A stretch of DNA of 7,567 nt from positions 1-7,567 of the forward strand of contig CANGCU010000054.1 in the NCBI GenBank assembly GCA_947452355.1. The letters are read 5' to 3'. Position numbers and translations under genes: made by a program. The notes under the pieces are model-generated. The model was not told the origin of the DNA. It was given only the letters and a program-made list of their open reading frames with translations, and made no database searches. This DNA comes from Microbacteriaceae bacterium. Its GTDB lineage: Bacteria > Actinomycetota > Actinomycetes > Actinomycetales > Microbacteriaceae. This document shows, in pieces, positions 6,793-7,567 of this stretch (position 1 is the first letter of the stretch; each line of letters starts with the position of its first letter).

Positions 6793-7567
6793 GGCTGCGC
6801 CCGCAGGTACTGGTCGGGCCAATACGGGAGTTCGTAGCCGAGCGTCGTTGACGCGCGCAGCGCGAAATGGGGGTCGCGCATCATTTCACGACCGAGCATG
6901 ACGGCGTCGGCTTTGCCGGATTCGATGATCTCGTTCGCCTGTTCGGGCAGGGTAATCAGCCCGACCGCATTGGTCGGCATTTCCGCCGTTCGGCGAATCG
7001 CGTCCGAAAACTCCACCTGATAGCCGGGGCCTGTCTGGATTCGGATGCCCGGGGCGATGCCACCCGACGACGTGTCGATGAGGTCGGCGCCGTCCTCGTG
7101 AAGCCACCCCGCGACCGCCGCGACATCGTCCACCGTGATTCCGCGCTCGTCCCAATCTGTCGCGCTCATGCGAACGAAAAGGGGAACGGTGTCAGCAATC
7201 GCCGCTCGCACCCCCTGGACGACGCGACGAACGAGGCGTGCACGGTTCTCGAGAGAACCGCCATAGGAATCCGTTCGGTGGTTGGCGATGGGGGACAAGA
7301 ACTGGTGCAACAAATAACCGTGGGCGGCGTGAATCTCGACCACGTCGAATCCTGCGGCGATCGCACGGAGTGCCGCGGAAACCCAGTCGTCAACAACGTC
7401 GTCGATGTCGGCCTCGGACATCTCGAGTGGTGGGTCGTAGTCTCCGAACGCGACGGCACTCGGGGCGACGGTTTGCCAACCCCCGTCAGCAATCGGCACG
7501 GTGCCGTCGTAATCGGCACCCCAGCCCGGCGTCGTTGAACCCTTGCGGCCGGCGTGAGCCAGTTGTA
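6789..7567 (-). CDS. Old yellow enzyme family NADPH:flavin oxidoreductase (YqjM/NamA-like), 3' part
   Basis: The minus-strand frame is open from the right edge to TAA at 6789-6791; 258 residues are visible and roughly the first 100 are missing. A GTG at 7497-7499 is internal, because the typical QLAHAGRK motif is encoded upstream of it (7542-7565). This is an FMN-dependent TIM-barrel enzyme that reduces activated C=C bonds using NAD(P)H. Visible residues: QLAHAGRK (1-8, flavin and substrate contacts in YqjM), the HAAHGY substrate-binding pair (His79, His82, Tyr84, matching YqjM His164, His167 and Tyr169), SPIANHRTDSYGGSLENR (91-108), and the FMN-phosphate motif LGREMMRDP (224-232). The YqjM-type cysteine near residue 26 lies outside the window. 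The C-terminus (YWPDQYLRAQP) is normal for the class. The gene is convergent with the CNNM operon and its stop overlaps that of the second CNNM gene. The physiological substrate is unknown. Confidence 0.94.
   Translation of the reverse strand, partial: QLAHAGRKGSTTPGWGADYDGTVPIADGGWQTVAPSAVAFGDYDPPLEMSEADIDDVVDDWVSAALRAIAAGFDVVEIHAAHGYLLHQFLSPIANHRTDSYGGSLENRARLVRRVVQGVRAAIADTVPLFVRMSATDWDERGITVDDVAAVAGWLHEDGADLIDTSSGGIAPGIRIQTGPGYQVEFSDAIRRTAEMPTNAVGLITLPEQANEIIESGKADAVMLGREMMRDPHFALRASTTLGYELPYWPDQYLRAQP

Noticed and set aside
1..7567. Novel defence, mobile or biosynthetic system
   Set aside because: Every long frame is either a recognisable core gene or its antisense shadow; there are no direct-repeat arrays, transposase, integrase, toxin-antitoxin or retron-like elements visible.

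Overview
The window looks like ordinary chromosomal DNA of a high-GC Gram-positive bacterium (Actinomycetota; I would guess a Micrococcales-type lineage, but nothing here fixes the genus). The main reasons are a single-chain 2-oxoglutarate dehydrogenase/decarboxylase with a fused E2-type acyltransferase domain (the Kgd/OdhA architecture of Actinomycetota), an ECF sigma factor paired with an RsrA-like zinc anti-sigma factor, GTG start use, and a possible leaderless promoter.

Layout, left to right. (1) Bases 1-328 hold the 3' part of an ECF sigma factor gene. Its stop shares one base with the start of an 85-codon anti-sigma factor gene (328-585). (2) After a 21-base gap, the large kgd gene runs convergently on the minus strand (4278 to 607). 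(3) A 179-base divergent intergenic region (4279-4457) holds a perfect 15-base interrupted palindrome, a plausible kgd -10 inside it, and a plus-strand TATACT element placed so that transcription would begin on the A of an ATG. That ATG opens a 19-codon mini-ORF whose stop overlaps the start of the next gene. (4) Two tandem CNNM/CorC-type membrane protein genes (4458-5762 and 5755-6792) overlap by 8 bases. The second lacks the C-terminal CorC_HlyC domain. (5) The 3' part of an old-yellow-enzyme (YqjM/NamA-like) oxidoreductase gene lies on the minus strand from the right edge to 6789, and its stop codon overlaps the stop of the second CNNM gene.

Functionally this is a mix of thiol-stress signalling (sigma/anti-sigma), central metabolism (TCA-cycle 2-oxoglutarate node), divalent-cation membrane transport or sensing (CNNM pair) and a flavin ene-reductase. 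The genes are densely packed, with overlaps at four junctions. I see no mobile element, CRISPR array, rRNA or tRNA gene, prophage or defence system. I did not find an undescribed multi-gene system; the parts most worth a second look are the regulatory signals in 4279-4461.
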